From the IMG/VR virus record IMGVR_UViG_3300025889_000038, positions 1-37,124 of that record: a stretch of DNA of 37,124 nucleotides; one strand, written 5' to 3'. This document shows, piece after piece, positions 14,641 to 23,096 of this stretch. The notes beneath the pieces were generated by a model that worked only from the letters and a program-made list of their open reading frames with translations, was not told where the DNA came from and searched no databases. Each line of letters starts with the position of its first letter. Within the stretch, counting starts at the first letter, position 1. The translations under genes and the position numbers were made by a program. The stretch is from a virus.

Positions 14641-15207
14641 CTAATCCCAGTAGCTACTTGCTGGCCATATAATAATTAATTCCGCGCTAGACGAAATATC
14701 AGCAAAGCAGAAATCACCCGGGTAATCTCTGATCTGTTGTTCGTGCGTGTATAGCGTTCTAATGTCTCTGTCCCAGTCTGCAAGTATATCACGAACTGGA
14801 ATTCTAATAACGGACGATTCGCCAAAATTTAGCTCAGGCGGCTGCAATAATCCACGAAATAAAAGCACAGGGTCTGGAATCACAACACCGTTTTCATCTA
14901 ACAGCACCCAATGAACCGAACACGTTCGATTAATAATCGGCTGATTCAGGAATAAAGAAATCAGCGCCTTATCTATACCGCCGATGACTAGCTCATAATC
15001 AGCAGGGTCTAGCTTGTTTGTTTCTTTTACATTGCTAACTGAACCAATATCACCAAGATAATTAAATGTTTTTCCATCGAAAACAATCGGGCTTGAATTC
15101 GTCGTGAAGTACAAATTCCCGCTATCAAGGTTTAGCTCAACTAACAACGCAATGCGCCCTATGTGCCGCTGTGCTAGAGCGGCTTTAAGTTCTGTTGTTA
15201 TCGCCAT
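14641..15207 (-). CDS. Tail tip assembly protein (hub-associated)
   Basis: 188 aa. The fold is suggested by ALLVELNLDSGNLYFTTNSS, FNYLGDIGSVSNVKET and LDPADYELVIGGIDKAL, a pattern found in siphophage minor tail proteins between the distal tail protein and hub. No Cys-rich or peptidase (NlpC/P60) motif is seen, so it is not the lambda K homologue. Its start overlaps the preceding stop (TAATG). It probably links the distal tail ring to the J-like hub. Confidence 0.75.
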   Translation of the reverse strand: MAITTELKAALAQRHIGRIALLVELNLDSGNLYFTTNSSPIVFDGKTFNYLGDIGSVSNVKETNKLDPADYELVIGGIDKALISLFLNQPIINRTCSVHWVLLDENGVVIPDPVLLFRGLLQPPELNFGESSVIRIPVRDILADWDRDIRTLYTHEQQIRDYPGDFCFADISSSAELIIIWPASSYWD

Positions 15208-16919
15208 TAGAAATCCTCTAACAGAGAAAACGACGCATTGTAAATAAGCGGGCCTTGTACCTGGAATTGCGCTTGGTCGTCATTCTCAAGCCTAAAAGTC
15301 GCGCTCGGTTTGTCCGTGATAATGCTAGAGCCATCTGGCGGCGCGTTGCGCAGCTTTGGCGCAATTGGTATTAGAGCAGTGCCTTCTACTAGTGCTGGGA
15401 ATTGATTAGGGTCAGCAGGTAGCACTACTGCTGGGTAGTCGGTTGCCTTACCGAAGTAGGCGGCTTGTAGTTTTAATGCTTCTCCTGCTTGAACTAAACC
15501 AGTCAATCCTTGCATCCAAAGTACGCACCGGTAATCGCTATTTAATGCACCTGTCGCTAATGACTGAACCAAAAAATAACCATTGTCCAGCTCTGTGATT
15601 TTTGTTGTAAAGTCTAGTGATCCGCTAGGACTCTCAACCTCGCCAGATGTTAGATTTACATAGAAACTAACAGCATTCGTGCCAGATGGCCTTTCTTGCA
15701 CTGTAGCCCTTATATAGTTAAATCCATCAGGCTTTACAATAAAACAAAAAGCTATGTTATCACCAGATAAAAACGGCGTATCATCACCTATTAATATGTT
15801 TGCCGTGCCAGGCCCAACATACTCAAACCTACCAACAAAACTTTCCCCGCTCGGGTTTGCCTCTACAACGCTAGAGTAAGACAAATCGACATCACTCACC
15901 CCGCTCCATCCACTCGGGTCAAACGGACTTGGCATTAAGTTCGTCCCAGTGTAAGAAACAGAACCAGGGAACTTGCCAGACTTACCAAAAAAAGCGGCTT
16001 GTGCTTTTATCTTGTCGCCTACATTTGGCGGATTAAAAAAGAAATCACTATCGCAATATACAACCCCTCGATATGGCAAGCTTTCTTGAACAGTATATTT
16101 TACTTGTACAAGGTAATATCCATTAGATAGCTGTTCTACCATTACCTCGTCAGGATCTGTTGTTCCAGAGATAAAATCACCAGTTTCACCGTTGATCGTG
16201 GTTAGCTCTTCTGTTGTCGGTGTTCCTCCTACATTTTTTTGCAAAAATAATCGCATGTACTTAATTGGATTTGGCTTAAATATAAAACAAATAAAAGCTG
16301 TTTCACCCAAAGTGAAGTTTTGATAATTTGATTGAAATATAGACATGGAGGCTGGACCAACATATTCAAACTCACCCACAAAACTTTCCCCGCTCGGGTT
16401 TGCCTCTACAACGCTTGTGTACAATATATCTGGGTCGCCAGCTCCAAGCCACCCTTCAGGGTCGAACGGACTTGGAACTGAATTAGTCGCATCTGGATAA
16501 CTAACCAAACTAGACGTCGCAACATCGCCAGTAACTATTTTAAGCTCGCCATTTGCCTCAATGTAATCACCAGCTGAGAACAACAGCTCTTGACCGTCAT
16601 CCCAGCCTTTGGTGGATAACACGCTGCCCGTCTGACCTGCACCATTAACAACGCCTGCACCGCTTGCAGTGCCTATATTGCTAATTGATTCTGGCGAGTA
16701 TTTAAAACGGGTACGCGAACCGCCAAGGCTAAACAACCATGCGCGCAGCTTCGCAGCGTCTGAGCCGTGTCGGTTACTGAATTGCAAAGTAGCCGCCCAT
16801 TTATCGCCGCTTAGTTCTGCTGTTTTTTTGTCGCCAGTTAGCACTGACTCATAACTTTGGTTAGATGAAATTAAGCGTAGGTTTTCATCATTTGGTTTAA
16901 CGTCTGGAAAGTCTGCCAT
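15207..16919 (-). CDS. Distal tail protein with duplicated inserted module
   Basis: 570 aa, about 350 longer than the ~200-aa core expected. The outer parts look like a standard distal tail protein: residues ~1-135 (KLRAWLFSLGGSRTRFKYSP and AGDYIEANGELKIVTGD) and ~510-570 (RLENDDQAQFQVQGPLIYN). Between them are two related modules starting at residues 149 and 330, exactly 181 residues apart. Each begins PSPFDPxGW, contains SSVVEANPSGESFVG-like text, then an all-beta domain ending with FFGK/YFGK. These look like carbohydrate-binding or receptor-binding domains grafted onto the tail tip. The insert is much more AT-rich than the flanking core. Confidence 0.82.
   Translation of the reverse strand: MADFPDVKPNDENLRLISSNQSYESVLTGDKKTAELSGDKWAATLQFSNRHGSDAAKLRAWLFSLGGSRTRFKYSPESISNIGTASGAGVVNGAGQTGSVLSTKGWDDGQELLFSAGDYIEANGELKIVTGDVATSSLVSYPDATNSVPSPFDPEGWLGAGDPDILYTSVVEANPSGESFVGEFEYVGPASMSIFQSNYQNFTLGETAFICFIFKPNPIKYMRLFLQKNVGGTPTTEELTTINGETGDFISGTTDPDEVMVEQLSNGYYLVQVKYTVQESLPYRGVVYCDSDFFFNPPNVGDKIKAQAAFFGKSGKFPGSVSYTGTNLMPSPFDPSGWSGVSDVDLSYSSVVEANPSGESFVGRFEYVGPGTANILIGDDTPFLSGDNIAFCFIVKPDGFNYIRATVQERPSGTNAVSFYVNLTSGEVESPSGSLDFTTKITELDNGYFLVQSLATGALNSDYRCVLWMQGLTGLVQAGEALKLQAAYFGKATDYPAVVLPADPNQFPALVEGTALIPIAPKLRNAPPDGSSIITDKPSATFRLENDDQAQFQVQGPLIYNASFSLLEDF
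15420..16475 (-). repeat. Tandem 543-bp module repeat inside the distal tail gene
   Basis: Two copies with a period of 543 bp: the CGGACTTGG block recurs at 15924-15932 and 16467-16475. A stretch of at least 35 identical bases recurs at 15838-15872 and 16381-16415. The remainder is diverged at the DNA level but recognisably similar in protein, so the duplication is not recent throughout. The right border is set by the first PSPFD and the left border (~15420) is approximate. Confidence 0.85.
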
Positions 16920-18571
16920 TATCTTAATTGTCCTTTGCGTCTTGCTTCATTATACGCTGAAATGGCCGCCTTTTTCATCAATGGCACAGCACTCATTATT
17001 TCAGCTTGGACTGTGCCTTGTATTCCTGGCGATATTTGGAAGACATTTGTTATCTGCGGAGACGAGCCGCCTAAATTGTGATTAGCTTGCACACTGCCGT
17101 TGCCGTTCATGTGGACAATTTCTGGCCCGTTCTCGCCTACTAGATAGCTGTTTCCGCTCGATACTTGCCCACCCATTGCGCGTGCGCCTTGGTATTCTTG
17201 GGACTGGATTTTTGCTATCTGAACGGCAGCTAATGCGCCGATAGTTACAGCAAGCCCAGGGCCGATCACTGGAACAGCTAGAGCGTTGTTGATAGCAAGC
17301 GCGGCAGAAATTGCAGCCTGCGCACTAGCGAACATTTTATACTCGTCAAACTGTTCCTTTCCGCCCTCGCTCGCAATGCTGGCAAGGTTTCCAAATAGCT
17401 GGCTAGTGGCAGACAACGCGTTTTGTTGCCCTGCTGTTAGCATCATTTGCTTCTGTTCGTTCGTGCGCTTCTCAATCGCAATCAAGTCAGCACTTAACTT
17501 TTCAGCATTAGCAACGCGCAACGCGTCGTATTTCGCTTGGTTATCTTTGTCTTGTTCGTTTGCCGCATTGATAATTTCAAGTCTACGCTCAGCAGCATTA
17601 ATAACAGACTGATTAGGGTCTGCCACTTGCTGCTCAACCGTTGCGAGTTGGCTAGCTAACGCAGCTCGCGCGGTCTCTTGGTCTTTTAATGCTTTTGTTT
17701 CAGCTTCTATCTTGTCGATGCTGGCTTGCATGTGCAAAGCACTAGCAATCTCTGCTTCTGTTGCGCCATTTAAAAGCAATTCGCGTTTCAGTAGTTCGGA
17801 ATTGTTTAGCGTCAATGCCGCAAGCTGATCAACTAATTCAAGTTGCGCCTGCTGTATCGCTGTCGCTCTTTCTGTTTCTGATTTTGTCTGGCCATTGAGA
17901 ATAGCCTCACGCTGCTTAAGAGTATTATTGTTTTCTTCAATAGTCTGTTTGCTTTCAGCAATAACTAAATTTAAGCGAGCTTGTTCTTCTTGGTATTCAA
18001 GAATACCTATGCGCCCTTTCTCATAGCTTGAGATAAGACGATCAAGTTTAAAGACTGCAGTATCATATTGCCCAGTTGCTTCTCGGGTTTCTTTGTTTAG
18101 TCTTTTCTGATCTTCTGCTAGATTTATTCGCAAAAGCTCTTTTTGTGCATTGCCTAATTCTTCAAACTTAGTAACTAAGTTATCAAGTTCTTCTCTGGTG
18201 TCAGCTGTTTGTGATTCTGTATCGCTTAACGCAGTCAGCAACGGCCCAGCCATAACACCAGCTGCAGCACCAACAAGGATTCCAAGAGTACCAAAGCTCA
18301 GCAACATATCAGGAAGCTGGATAGCCAACGCGCCAAGGTAGTTGCCAGTAACAGCGCCTTGCTGCGCAACTTGGTTAAGCTGGAATGAAAGGTTGCGGGT
18401 AGCACCGCCAAAGTTATTGCTGGCCTTTTCGGCTTTGCCACTTTCAGCCGCCATGGACTTGGTTGATTTCTCAGCCTTACCAGCAGACGTGCTCAGTTTA
18501 TCAAGCTGTGCCTGCGCTTGTGTTACGCCCTTGGTTTCTGCTTGTATTGCGAGCTTGGCTATATCTGTCAT
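16919..18571 (-). CDS. Tail tape measure protein
   Basis: 550 aa. A Lys/Ser/Ala-rich N-terminal helix (QAQLDKLSTSAGKAEKSTKS) precedes a hydrophobic stretch around residues 80-120 (LLSFGTLGILVGAAAGVMAG). Long coiled coils (~120-400) and a second apolar region near 425-455 follow, then a Gly-rich tail (GGQVSSGNSYLVGENGPEIV), a segment common near tape-measure C-termini. At 550 residues it predicts a rather short tail. Position between chaperones and distal tail protein confirms the role: it sets tail length and is ejected ahead of DNA. Confidence 0.92.
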   Translation of the reverse strand: MTDIAKLAIQAETKGVTQAQAQLDKLSTSAGKAEKSTKSMAAESGKAEKASNNFGGATRNLSFQLNQVAQQGAVTGNYLGALAIQLPDMLLSFGTLGILVGAAAGVMAGPLLTALSDTESQTADTREELDNLVTKFEELGNAQKELLRINLAEDQKRLNKETREATGQYDTAVFKLDRLISSYEKGRIGILEYQEEQARLNLVIAESKQTIEENNNTLKQREAILNGQTKSETERATAIQQAQLELVDQLAALTLNNSELLKRELLLNGATEAEIASALHMQASIDKIEAETKALKDQETARAALASQLATVEQQVADPNQSVINAAERRLEIINAANEQDKDNQAKYDALRVANAEKLSADLIAIEKRTNEQKQMMLTAGQQNALSATSQLFGNLASIASEGGKEQFDEYKMFASAQAAISAALAINNALAVPVIGPGLAVTIGALAAVQIAKIQSQEYQGARAMGGQVSSGNSYLVGENGPEIVHMNGNGSVQANHNLGGSSPQITNVFQISPGIQGTVQAEIMSAVPLMKKAAISAYNEARRKGQLR

Positions 18572-18910
18572 TTAATCACCTGCCCAATGTGGCGTTTCGT
18601 GTTTGCCGTGGCCTCGGTTACGTTCATTAAGCCAAGCGTTTGATAGTTGAACGAGTGCGAACGCCTCGTCTTTGGTTGGTTTGATGCCAGTTATGTCTGA
18701 CCATGCTTTAATTTCTTGCCACGTTACAGCAGTGCCTAAACCAATCTCGCAAAGCCAATCCCAGATATAAGACAACTCGCCTTTGTCTGGGAATCCAAGC
18801 ATCCACTGCTTTAGGCGCGGGGTCTTCTGCCCTTCTTGTGTAGCAGACAGAAACCCCATAAGTTTTACGAAGGTTTTAATCTGCTCATAAGCATCTGAAA
18901 ATAGCCTTTT
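18572..18910 (-). CDS. Tail assembly chaperone T domain, made by -1 frameshift
   Basis: This frame is open from the A9 slippery run (18907-18915) to a stop at 18572, giving 112 residues after the shift. A free ATG at 18859 could make 95 aa alone, but translation as a fusion fits the lambda gpG-gpGT pattern better. The shifted frame reads KRLFSDAYEQIKTF, then KLMGFLSATQEG, with no stop between. Together with the 110 upstream residues the fusion is about 222 aa. It should bind the tape measure while the G domain recruits major tail protein. It ends adjacent to the tape-measure ATG. Confidence 0.8.
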   Translation of the reverse strand, partial: KRLFSDAYEQIKTFVKLMGFLSATQEGQKTPRLKQWMLGFPDKGELSYIWDWLCEIGLGTAVTWQEIKAWSDITGIKPTKDEAFALVQLSNAWLNERNRGHGKHETPHWAGD

Positions 18911-19239
18911 TTTTTGCCTAGGTGCGCATCAACGCAGGAGGCCATCCAAAAATAGCATGGGTCTTTCAGCAATTTTTCGCATTCTTCTTTTGTGAATGGT
19001 ATTTGCTCACCATTTTCGTCTTCAATGCCAGACCAACCAACAACCGCCGCGATGGATTGATTAACAATCCAAGAAGCAAGCGGCTCATTATCCGTGCTAG
19101 ATTGAACTAGCCGTGAACTGTTCACAGTGAATTCACGGCTCATAGGTGAGCAAACTACAAACTGAATACCGACATCGCCATGTTCAGGATGGAGAATGGC
19201 AATTGATTCGTTTTCTGTTTTAAGTTCGCTTAACTTCAT
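18865..19239 (-). CDS. Tail assembly chaperone G
   Basis: 124 aa, between the major tail protein and the tape measure. It is an acidic-to-neutral alpha/beta protein with no membrane segment, the expected size of a gpG-type chaperone. K109-K111 are encoded by nine consecutive A, containing the A AAA AAA slippery heptamer; most ribosomes continue to the TAA at 18865, and a minority should shift -1 into the T frame. Its start overlaps the major tail protein stop (TAATG). Confidence 0.82.
   Translation of the reverse strand: MKLSELKTENESIAILHPEHGDVGIQFVVCSPMSREFTVNSSRLVQSSTDNEPLASWIVNQSIAAVVGWSGIEDENGEQIPFTKEECEKLLKDPCYFWMASCVDAHLGKKKGYFQMLMSRLKPS
18907..18915 (-). promoter_or_regulatory. Slippery site for -1 programmed ribosomal frameshift
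   Basis: Nine A on the coding strand (T9 on the plus strand) decode as Lys-Lys-Lys in the G frame. A -1 slip moves ribosomes into a frame that stays open through the whole downstream T ORF, whereas the zero frame stops at 18865. Location in the chaperone gene is as in most siphophages. Confidence 0.82.
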
Positions 19240-19685
19240 TAAGCCGCCACTTTCACGATTGAAGAAGTCAGTGCCAAGTTGCTAGATTTCATGTAAGTGG
19301 CAGAACTTGAACCTTCAGAGGTTGGCGCGCTTGTTACAAGTGTTTGAGCATACTCAATAAGACCAGAAGCACGTTGCACCTTCAAACTAATAGTTGCGCG
19401 TGTGGTTAAGGCGGTTTCAATAATTCCTTGGCCTGCGTCAGCTTCAACAATACGATACTGTAAAGCAGGGTCGCCGTAGTTTAGCGCGCCATGGGCTTTT
19501 TGTGTGATACCGTCTTTAAGGTCAACGTGGTTTATAATCTCATAAACTGGGCCAAACTCACCAATCGTGGCAACGCCTGTTACTTCTGAGAATGAAAGCG
19601 CCTCATAACCAGCTTGGTCGAATGTGGCAGGGACAGCAGCAGACACAGAAACAACGGTGCCTATGTTTGTTAATGTATCGGTCAT
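19239..19685 (-). CDS. Major tail protein
   Basis: 148 aa, all-beta in character with Thr/Ser/Ala/Val-rich strands (TDTLTNIGTVVSVSAAVPAT, EVTGVATIGEFGPVYEIINH). It is the right size for a compact tail-tube subunit. It lies between tail terminator and frameshifted chaperone, the invariant position of the tail tube gene. A 43-bp AT-rich gap before it might hold a promoter or leader. It polymerises into the hexameric tube around the tape measure. Confidence 0.87.
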   Translation of the reverse strand: MTDTLTNIGTVVSVSAAVPATFDQAGYEALSFSEVTGVATIGEFGPVYEIINHVDLKDGITQKAHGALNYGDPALQYRIVEADAGQGIIETALTTRATISLKVQRASGLIEYAQTLVTSAPTSEGSSSATYMKSSNLALTSSIVKVAA

Positions 19686-19728
19686 TGTTTTTTCCTATCA
19701 TCTAACGGTTTTTAATAGCTGTATTTTA

Positions 19729-20121
19729 TCACTCTGAATACTCAAATGATAGCGGCAACACAAACACGCCACCCCGCTGGAATGGCTCCATTGTCTGTGG
19801 GCTTGTTGTAATGCGTATAGCGTCCACCAATACTGTGCCAAGTGCGAACTCGGCTTCTAGCAATCCAGCAATATCCGTTAGCTGCTTAATACCGTTGTTC
19901 TTCTTGTTGCACACATTGACTTGACCAATGCCGCGGCGAAATACTTTTGTGTCGTTAAGGCCAAAATCACGGTCGTTCGGCGCAATAGATAGTTCAAGCC
20001 ATGCTCCGCTAGCTGGCTCTGTGAAGTCGAAGCCGATGTTGTTAATCGGCAGACTGTTAGCCGTGGCAAACGCCTTGGCCTTGTCCATTAGTGCTATGTG
20101 TAGCTGGGATAGTGTTGTCAT
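19729..20121 (-). CDS. Tail terminator protein (DUF4128-like)
   Basis: 130 aa. Pattern MTTLSQLHIALMDKAKAFAT, then a beta-rich centre with FRRGIGQVNVCNKKNNG and a C-terminal FVLPLSFEYSE, as in lambda U/DUF4128-type terminators. ATGA overlap with the upstream neck gene (20118-20121). It should cap the tail tube and join it to the connector. Confidence 0.8.
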   Translation of the reverse strand: MTTLSQLHIALMDKAKAFATANSLPINNIGFDFTEPASGAWLELSIAPNDRDFGLNDTKVFRRGIGQVNVCNKKNNGIKQLTDIAGLLEAEFALGTVLVDAIRITTSPQTMEPFQRGGVFVLPLSFEYSE

Positions 20122-20537
20122 TCTCTTAGCGTCCTACTCATTAATAATCCTGCATTCTTTGCCACTGTGTACTGCCAATTCTGCGCAGCCTTTCGCATAA
20201 ATTTAAACCGGTTTTCCATTGGCTTGGCATAGTTAGCAGTCCACCCGAAATACAAAGTCTCACCAACTCGCCATCGATTAATAGTTGTTACCGTCTCGCC
20301 CGGGTTCCAATCGCGAGGCGTGTATCCTTCTGGTTGTTCATCTGGCCCAATAGGCAGATTGCCAATGGCAGCTTGCCCTGAGTTGATCAAGAAGCTGGTA
20401 TCAATCGGAGTGTTGCCGCCTTTGTTATAGTCGGTTTGCGCTTCTCGGATTATCTCCTGCGCGGACTGTTTGAACACAGCCTCGATGCGGTCATTACTTT
20501 CAGATATGAATTTGTTAATGTCGGCGGTGAATGTCAT
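20118..20537 (-). CDS. Tail completion / neck protein (HK97 gp10-like)
   Basis: 139 aa. The N-terminal helix plus INKFISESNDRIEAVFKQSA, a Pro/Thr loop and GWTANYAKPMENRFKFMRKA (the xxYAxxxExG/F region of gp10-like proteins) support the assignment. It overlaps the terminator gene (ATGA) and the minor head gene (ATGA at 20534-20537). It should lie at the head-tail junction. Confidence 0.8.
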   Translation of the reverse strand: MTFTADINKFISESNDRIEAVFKQSAQEIIREAQTDYNKGGNTPIDTSFLINSGQAAIGNLPIGPDEQPEGYTPRDWNPGETVTTINRWRVGETLYFGWTANYAKPMENRFKFMRKAAQNWQYTVAKNAGLLMSRTLRE

Positions 20538-21571
20538 TTAAACCCCTCCATTCTGACCTGACGGCCAATAAAATCTATCACAGTAACAAGTCTACATCTG
20601 CACTGTATCACTTGCTTGGCTGGTGCGCCCAAACTGTTATCGCCTGGGTACATAACCTCGGAGCCGTCTATATACTTAAATGGCTGATCAATTGGTATTC
20701 CATCCTTATATCTAGCCTCTGCTTCTAAGTGATCAAGCCTTGTTCTTTTGTCACCTGTCGCGTCGTATATTTTTTTAGCATCCTGCGAATCAATCTCACC
20801 CTTAGCCATAGCCTGCTCAACAGCTTGGAACTGACCAGCACGCAGCGCATTGATAGATTCAGTTCGTGCAATAACATCGCCACGGTACTTTAACGCTCGG
20901 CTCTGCATCTGTGTGATAGCGTTATCAATCTGTGCCTTGGTTAATGGCTTGCCATCCTCAATAGCTTTACGGATTATCGAATCAAATCGCTTGTCGCGTA
21001 GCTCTCGTGTTAAGTATTTTTTGTCTAATTGCAGCAACTCACTGCGAGCGTTATTAATCCAGCCTGATTGCTGCTCGGTCAAACCAACAAATCCGCCAAC
21101 CCGTTTACCGGTTGCTGGATTGTATCGGCCAACCAAATCAAGTGCAGTTGTGCGCGGGTTATTGCCAAGCTCTAAGCCGTTGATTAGTTGCGCCTTTATC
21201 ATAGCAACTTGGTCATCAACCATTTCAGTGATCAGCTCGCTAGACTGTTTTTCAATCCACTGCACAGCACTCGGCGCGGCCATATCGAAGCGGAAAGCAA
21301 TCCCGCCAAGCGGTGTTGGTATGCGCCCGATCTGCTCAACGCCAGTTAAGCCGCCCACTCTATAAGCTTGGTATATTTCATCATCAACGCTTTCGAAGGC
21401 TGTTCTGTCTATGCCTAGCAAGCGGACAACTGCATCCGAGTCTTGGCTAGCAATGGCAGCCTCCAGCTCTTTCAACTTAACGCTGTTTTTTATATCGGAC
21501 ACAGCAGACGCAAAGGCGCGTAGCATGTCGCGCTCTTTTTGTTGTGCGATTAGATCAAGATTGATAGACAT
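20534..21571 (-). CDS. Minor head protein (Mu gpF-like / SPP1 gp7-like)
   Basis: 345 aa. The C-terminal half has the head-morphogenesis signature: RALKYRGDVIARTESINALR, then DKRTRLDHLEAEA, YPGDNSLGAPAKQV and the closing QCRCRL. It should enter the procapsid on the portal and may assist DNA ejection. It usually sits next to the portal; here it lies after the neck genes, an unusual order. Its SD (AGGGG) is buried in a hairpin at 21578-21594 that ends seven bases before the ATG. Confidence 0.88.
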   Translation of the reverse strand: MSINLDLIAQQKERDMLRAFASAVSDIKNSVKLKELEAAIASQDSDAVVRLLGIDRTAFESVDDEIYQAYRVGGLTGVEQIGRIPTPLGGIAFRFDMAAPSAVQWIEKQSSELITEMVDDQVAMIKAQLINGLELGNNPRTTALDLVGRYNPATGKRVGGFVGLTEQQSGWINNARSELLQLDKKYLTRELRDKRFDSIIRKAIEDGKPLTKAQIDNAITQMQSRALKYRGDVIARTESINALRAGQFQAVEQAMAKGEIDSQDAKKIYDATGDKRTRLDHLEAEARYKDGIPIDQPFKYIDGSEVMYPGDNSLGAPAKQVIQCRCRLVTVIDFIGRQVRMEGFK

Positions 21572-21577
21572 AAAAAA

Positions 21578-21594
21578 GCCCCTAATAATGGGGC
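21578..21594 (-). promoter_or_regulatory. Hairpin with U tract that sequesters the minor head gene SD
   Basis: Minus-strand GCCCC-ATTATTA-GGGGC followed by six T and then ATG. It has the form of a weak rho-independent terminator and also hides the AGGGG Shine-Dalgarno of the next gene. It may therefore reduce both transcription and translation of the minor head gene. Confidence 0.65.
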
Positions 21595-21627
21595 ATTATA
21601 TCAAGAATGGTAGGCGTGGGCTATTTA

Positions 21628-21975
21628 TCAACCCTTAACAAATATCATCCACGCGACAGGCTCACCCGCTGCAGGTATTTGCTTAATACGGATAATCTCA
21701 CGCGCTACACCGTCTATGGTTATGCGTCCCTGCATAGTTGGTGTCGCTCCAAACACTGCCGCTGTGATCATGGTATCGGACGCGCTCACTAGATCATCAA
21801 CATATTCACTTGTAACACCCCGCGCCGTTGCATCCAACGGTATTGGCGTGCCTTCGGTCATCGGGTCGTATTCAGTGGCGCCAGCTACTAGCGGGACGTA
21901 TTCGATAACGCCTTGCTTGAACTTAGCCAACAGCTTACTAGCCGTTGCGATCATGCGTGGGTAGAAGTCAGCCAT
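21628..21975 (-). CDS. Head closure / neck protein
   Basis: 115 aa with a long N-terminal helix (MIATASKLLAKFKQGVIEYV) followed by a beta-rich domain (TEGTPIPLDATARGVTSEYV, then PTMQGRITIDGVAREIIRIK). This matches the head-closure proteins of siphophages (HK97 gp9-like, SPP1 gp16-like). It lies after the head-tail connector and before the hairpin preceding the minor head gene. Confidence 0.72.
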   Translation of the reverse strand: MADFYPRMIATASKLLAKFKQGVIEYVPLVAGATEYDPMTEGTPIPLDATARGVTSEYVDDLVSASDTMITAAVFGATPTMQGRITIDGVAREIIRIKQIPAAGEPVAWMIFVKG

Positions 21976-21980
21976 AATTA

Positions 21981-22409
21981 TTACCCGTGCGATACATAGA
22001 AGTTACTGGAACCATAACCGCCGATAGCTAAGAATGGTGCAAGCGTAGCGCTCAATTTGCGATATATGGTTGTCTGGTTGCCGGTGTCTGAATACGAAAC
22101 TGACACAGCACCTACAACGGTTTCTTGTGTGACACGTTGGCCAATACTTCCGAGCGGGTCTTCGCCGCGGTCGTAAATTAATGCGGCTTCCATTTGGGCG
22201 TTCTTAATACCTTGCGGTATTTCTGTGCTGCCATCGCGTGGGAATGCTAGCTCTTGGCTTTCGTCGGTCTTAATGCCTTTGTATGTCTGCGCCTCGATGT
22301 AATCAAGCGCAAGCGTGAGCGTCACTGCCTCACTTAGTTGCAGTGTGATTCCCCGCGCCGTTGCGTAGGCCGTGAAGTCTGTCTCTTCTACATATCCGAT
22401 TATTGCCAT
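21981..22409 (-). CDS. Head-tail connector (DnaT-like / gp6-like adaptor)
   Basis: 142 aa. Starts IIGYVEETDFTAYATARGIT, then a helical bundle with LALDYIEAQTYKGIKTD and FPRDG, a pattern typical of phage adaptor proteins annotated as DnaT-like. It should form the ring under the portal. Its stop is followed at five bases by the head-closure gene. Confidence 0.8.
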   Translation of the reverse strand: MAIIGYVEETDFTAYATARGITLQLSEAVTLTLALDYIEAQTYKGIKTDESQELAFPRDGSTEIPQGIKNAQMEAALIYDRGEDPLGSIGQRVTQETVVGAVSVSYSDTGNQTTIYRKLSATLAPFLAIGGYGSSNFYVSHG

Positions 22410-23096
22410 TTATAAAAGCCCCAGCATTGTCGGCACATCTTCTGCCGCTATCTCTGAAAAAAAGAAGTTTGTCGTAATGTTTGCATTGCCTAATGCATCG
22501 CCTGATGTGATTGATTTAATCAGCACGGTGGAGTTAGGCGCTATTAATATCTGCCTACCTTTAGCAAAGAAGTCGCTCCCTGATTGGCTCACAGTGTTTC
22601 GATTACCGCCAGTATCGATATAGAACGTGGTCTCGAATAGGTTATATTCAGGGTTTCCTGTGGTGCTTGCGACTACGCCAAGATCAATAGTGGACAATGG
22701 GAAACCGTTAATAAACTCAGTGCTTAAGGCTCGACCTGCTGGCAATGGGTTATTGGGTGTGTAAGTGAATGAGCTTGTTGCGCTTCCCAACACATATCCT
22801 TGCAGCTTGTGATTATATCGACCATCACTAACCGATGAAAAATCTAGGGCTTGAGTTACATCTTCGACCACTGCGTATCTGTCGGCAGTTTTAAACACTG
22901 CGAAATATTCTGTCCCTGTTGGCGTTGCGGCAACATTAAGCCGTTGGCTAAACCCTGTGAAAAACTCACCTTGGGCAATTTGCGTTTCTTGCCGCGTGGC
23001 TGTTGATACTTTAAAGCGACGAACGCCAACATTATTGCCACCCGAAAACATATCGGACATTAATATCTGCTTAGTTGGCGCTGTCGATTGGCTCAT
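22410..23096 (-). CDS. Capsid-proximal structural protein, unknown
   Basis: 228 aa, beta-rich, without signal peptide or TM segment. Segments such as QGEFFTGFSQRLNVAATPTG and FETTFYIDTGGNRNTVSQSG look like virion structural protein. It lies between the 42-aa post-capsid gene and the connector, a place where decoration or head-stabilising proteins are found. No specific family recognised. Its start overlaps the preceding stop (TAATG). Confidence 0.7.
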   Translation of the reverse strand: MSQSTAPTKQILMSDMFSGGNNVGVRRFKVSTATRQETQIAQGEFFTGFSQRLNVAATPTGTEYFAVFKTADRYAVVEDVTQALDFSSVSDGRYNHKLQGYVLGSATSSFTYTPNNPLPAGRALSTEFINGFPLSTIDLGVVASTTGNPEYNLFETTFYIDTGGNRNTVSQSGSDFFAKGRQILIAPNSTVLIKSITSGDALGNANITTNFFFSEIAAEDVPTMLGLL

